DNA of 6,071 nucleotides from Rubrivivax sp. Its GTDB lineage: Bacteria > Pseudomonadota > Gammaproteobacteria > Burkholderiales > Burkholderiaceae. Each line of letters begins with the position of its first letter. Within the stretch, counting starts at the first letter, position 1. The notes under the pieces are model-generated. The model did no database searches. It was not told where the DNA came from and saw nothing but the letters and a program-made list of their open reading frames with translations. Where the stretch lies: assembly GCA_004211235.1 (NCBI GenBank), contig SEEY01000261.1:1-6071 (forward strand). Reading direction: 5' to 3'. The position numbers were made by a program, and so were the translations under genes. Shown in pieces: positions 6,029 to 6,071 of this stretch.

Positions 6029-6071
6029 CCGCGGTCCGCGACCTGGCGCGGCGCTTCGAGGTGGGTAGCGA
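5952..6071. repeat. Terminal inverted repeat (fold-back), right end
   Basis: Bases 5952-5996 and 6027-6071 are perfect reverse complements over 45 bp, with a 30-nt spacer (5997-6026). The left arm and spacer read as normal coding sequence of the minus-strand gene. The right arm merely repeats the left arm backwards and runs to the last base. GCGGGC (5991-5996) against GCCCGC (6027-6032) may be the microhomology where the fold-back was primed. This mirrors the left end of the window. Confidence 0.95.

Noticed and set aside
5727..6068. A plus-strand frame of 113 residues at the right end
   Set aside because: It is Arg/Ser/Cys-rich with no family resemblance and reads through the artefactual inverted arm; the minus-strand frame has better codon use.
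1..6071. A linear plasmid or phage with hairpin telomeres
   Set aside because: The terminal arms are unrelated to each other, both interrupt coding sequences, and there is no replication, partition, telomere resolvase or phage gene. Fold-back artefact is simpler.

Overview
The window is about 6 kb of GC-rich DNA, densely packed with genes. Most codons end in G or C. The gene types (LysR regulator beside an SDR, stand-alone molybdopterin oxidoreductase, COG4324-type aminopeptidase) suggest a betaproteobacterium of the order Burkholderiales (Roseateles/Pelomonas/Rubrivivax-like). The organism assignment is an inference from composition and protein style, not a search result.

Layout from left to right: (1) the 3' half of a carboxymuconolactone decarboxylase/AhpD-family gene (+), cut off by the left end; (2) a convergent, complete LysR-type regulator (-); (3) a 119-bp divergent promoter region; (4) four co-directional genes (+): a classical SDR oxidoreductase, a cytosolic Mo-bisMGD oxidoreductase with one N-terminal [4Fe-4S] cluster, a zinc aminopeptidase made as a lipoprotein, and a GNAT acetyltransferase very like E. 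coli AaaT/YhhY; (5) a short convergent boundary with a terminator-like hairpin; (6) the 3' part of an uncharacterised small gene with a glycine-zipper hydrophobic segment (-), cut off by the right end.

The LysR regulator probably controls the divergent SDR gene. The Mo-oxidoreductase, aminopeptidase and GNAT genes are tightly linked: the first two share a TTGA stop/start overlap and the last two overlap by 35 bp, so they are very likely co-transcribed and in part translationally coupled. The SDR gene lies only 64 bp upstream and may belong to the same transcript.

The most striking structure is at the two ends. Each end is an inverted repeat, 34 bp with one mismatch on the left and 45 bp perfect on the right, with a 26-30 nt spacer. 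Each sits inside a coding sequence and replaces the rest of that gene with its own reverse complement. This is best explained as fold-back (hairpin) chimeras in the library or assembly, not as biological telomeres. The outermost roughly 25-45 bases at each end should not be trusted. I found no RNA gene, CRISPR array, insertion sequence or novel multi-gene system; the interior looks like ordinary chromosomal housekeeping and accessory metabolism.
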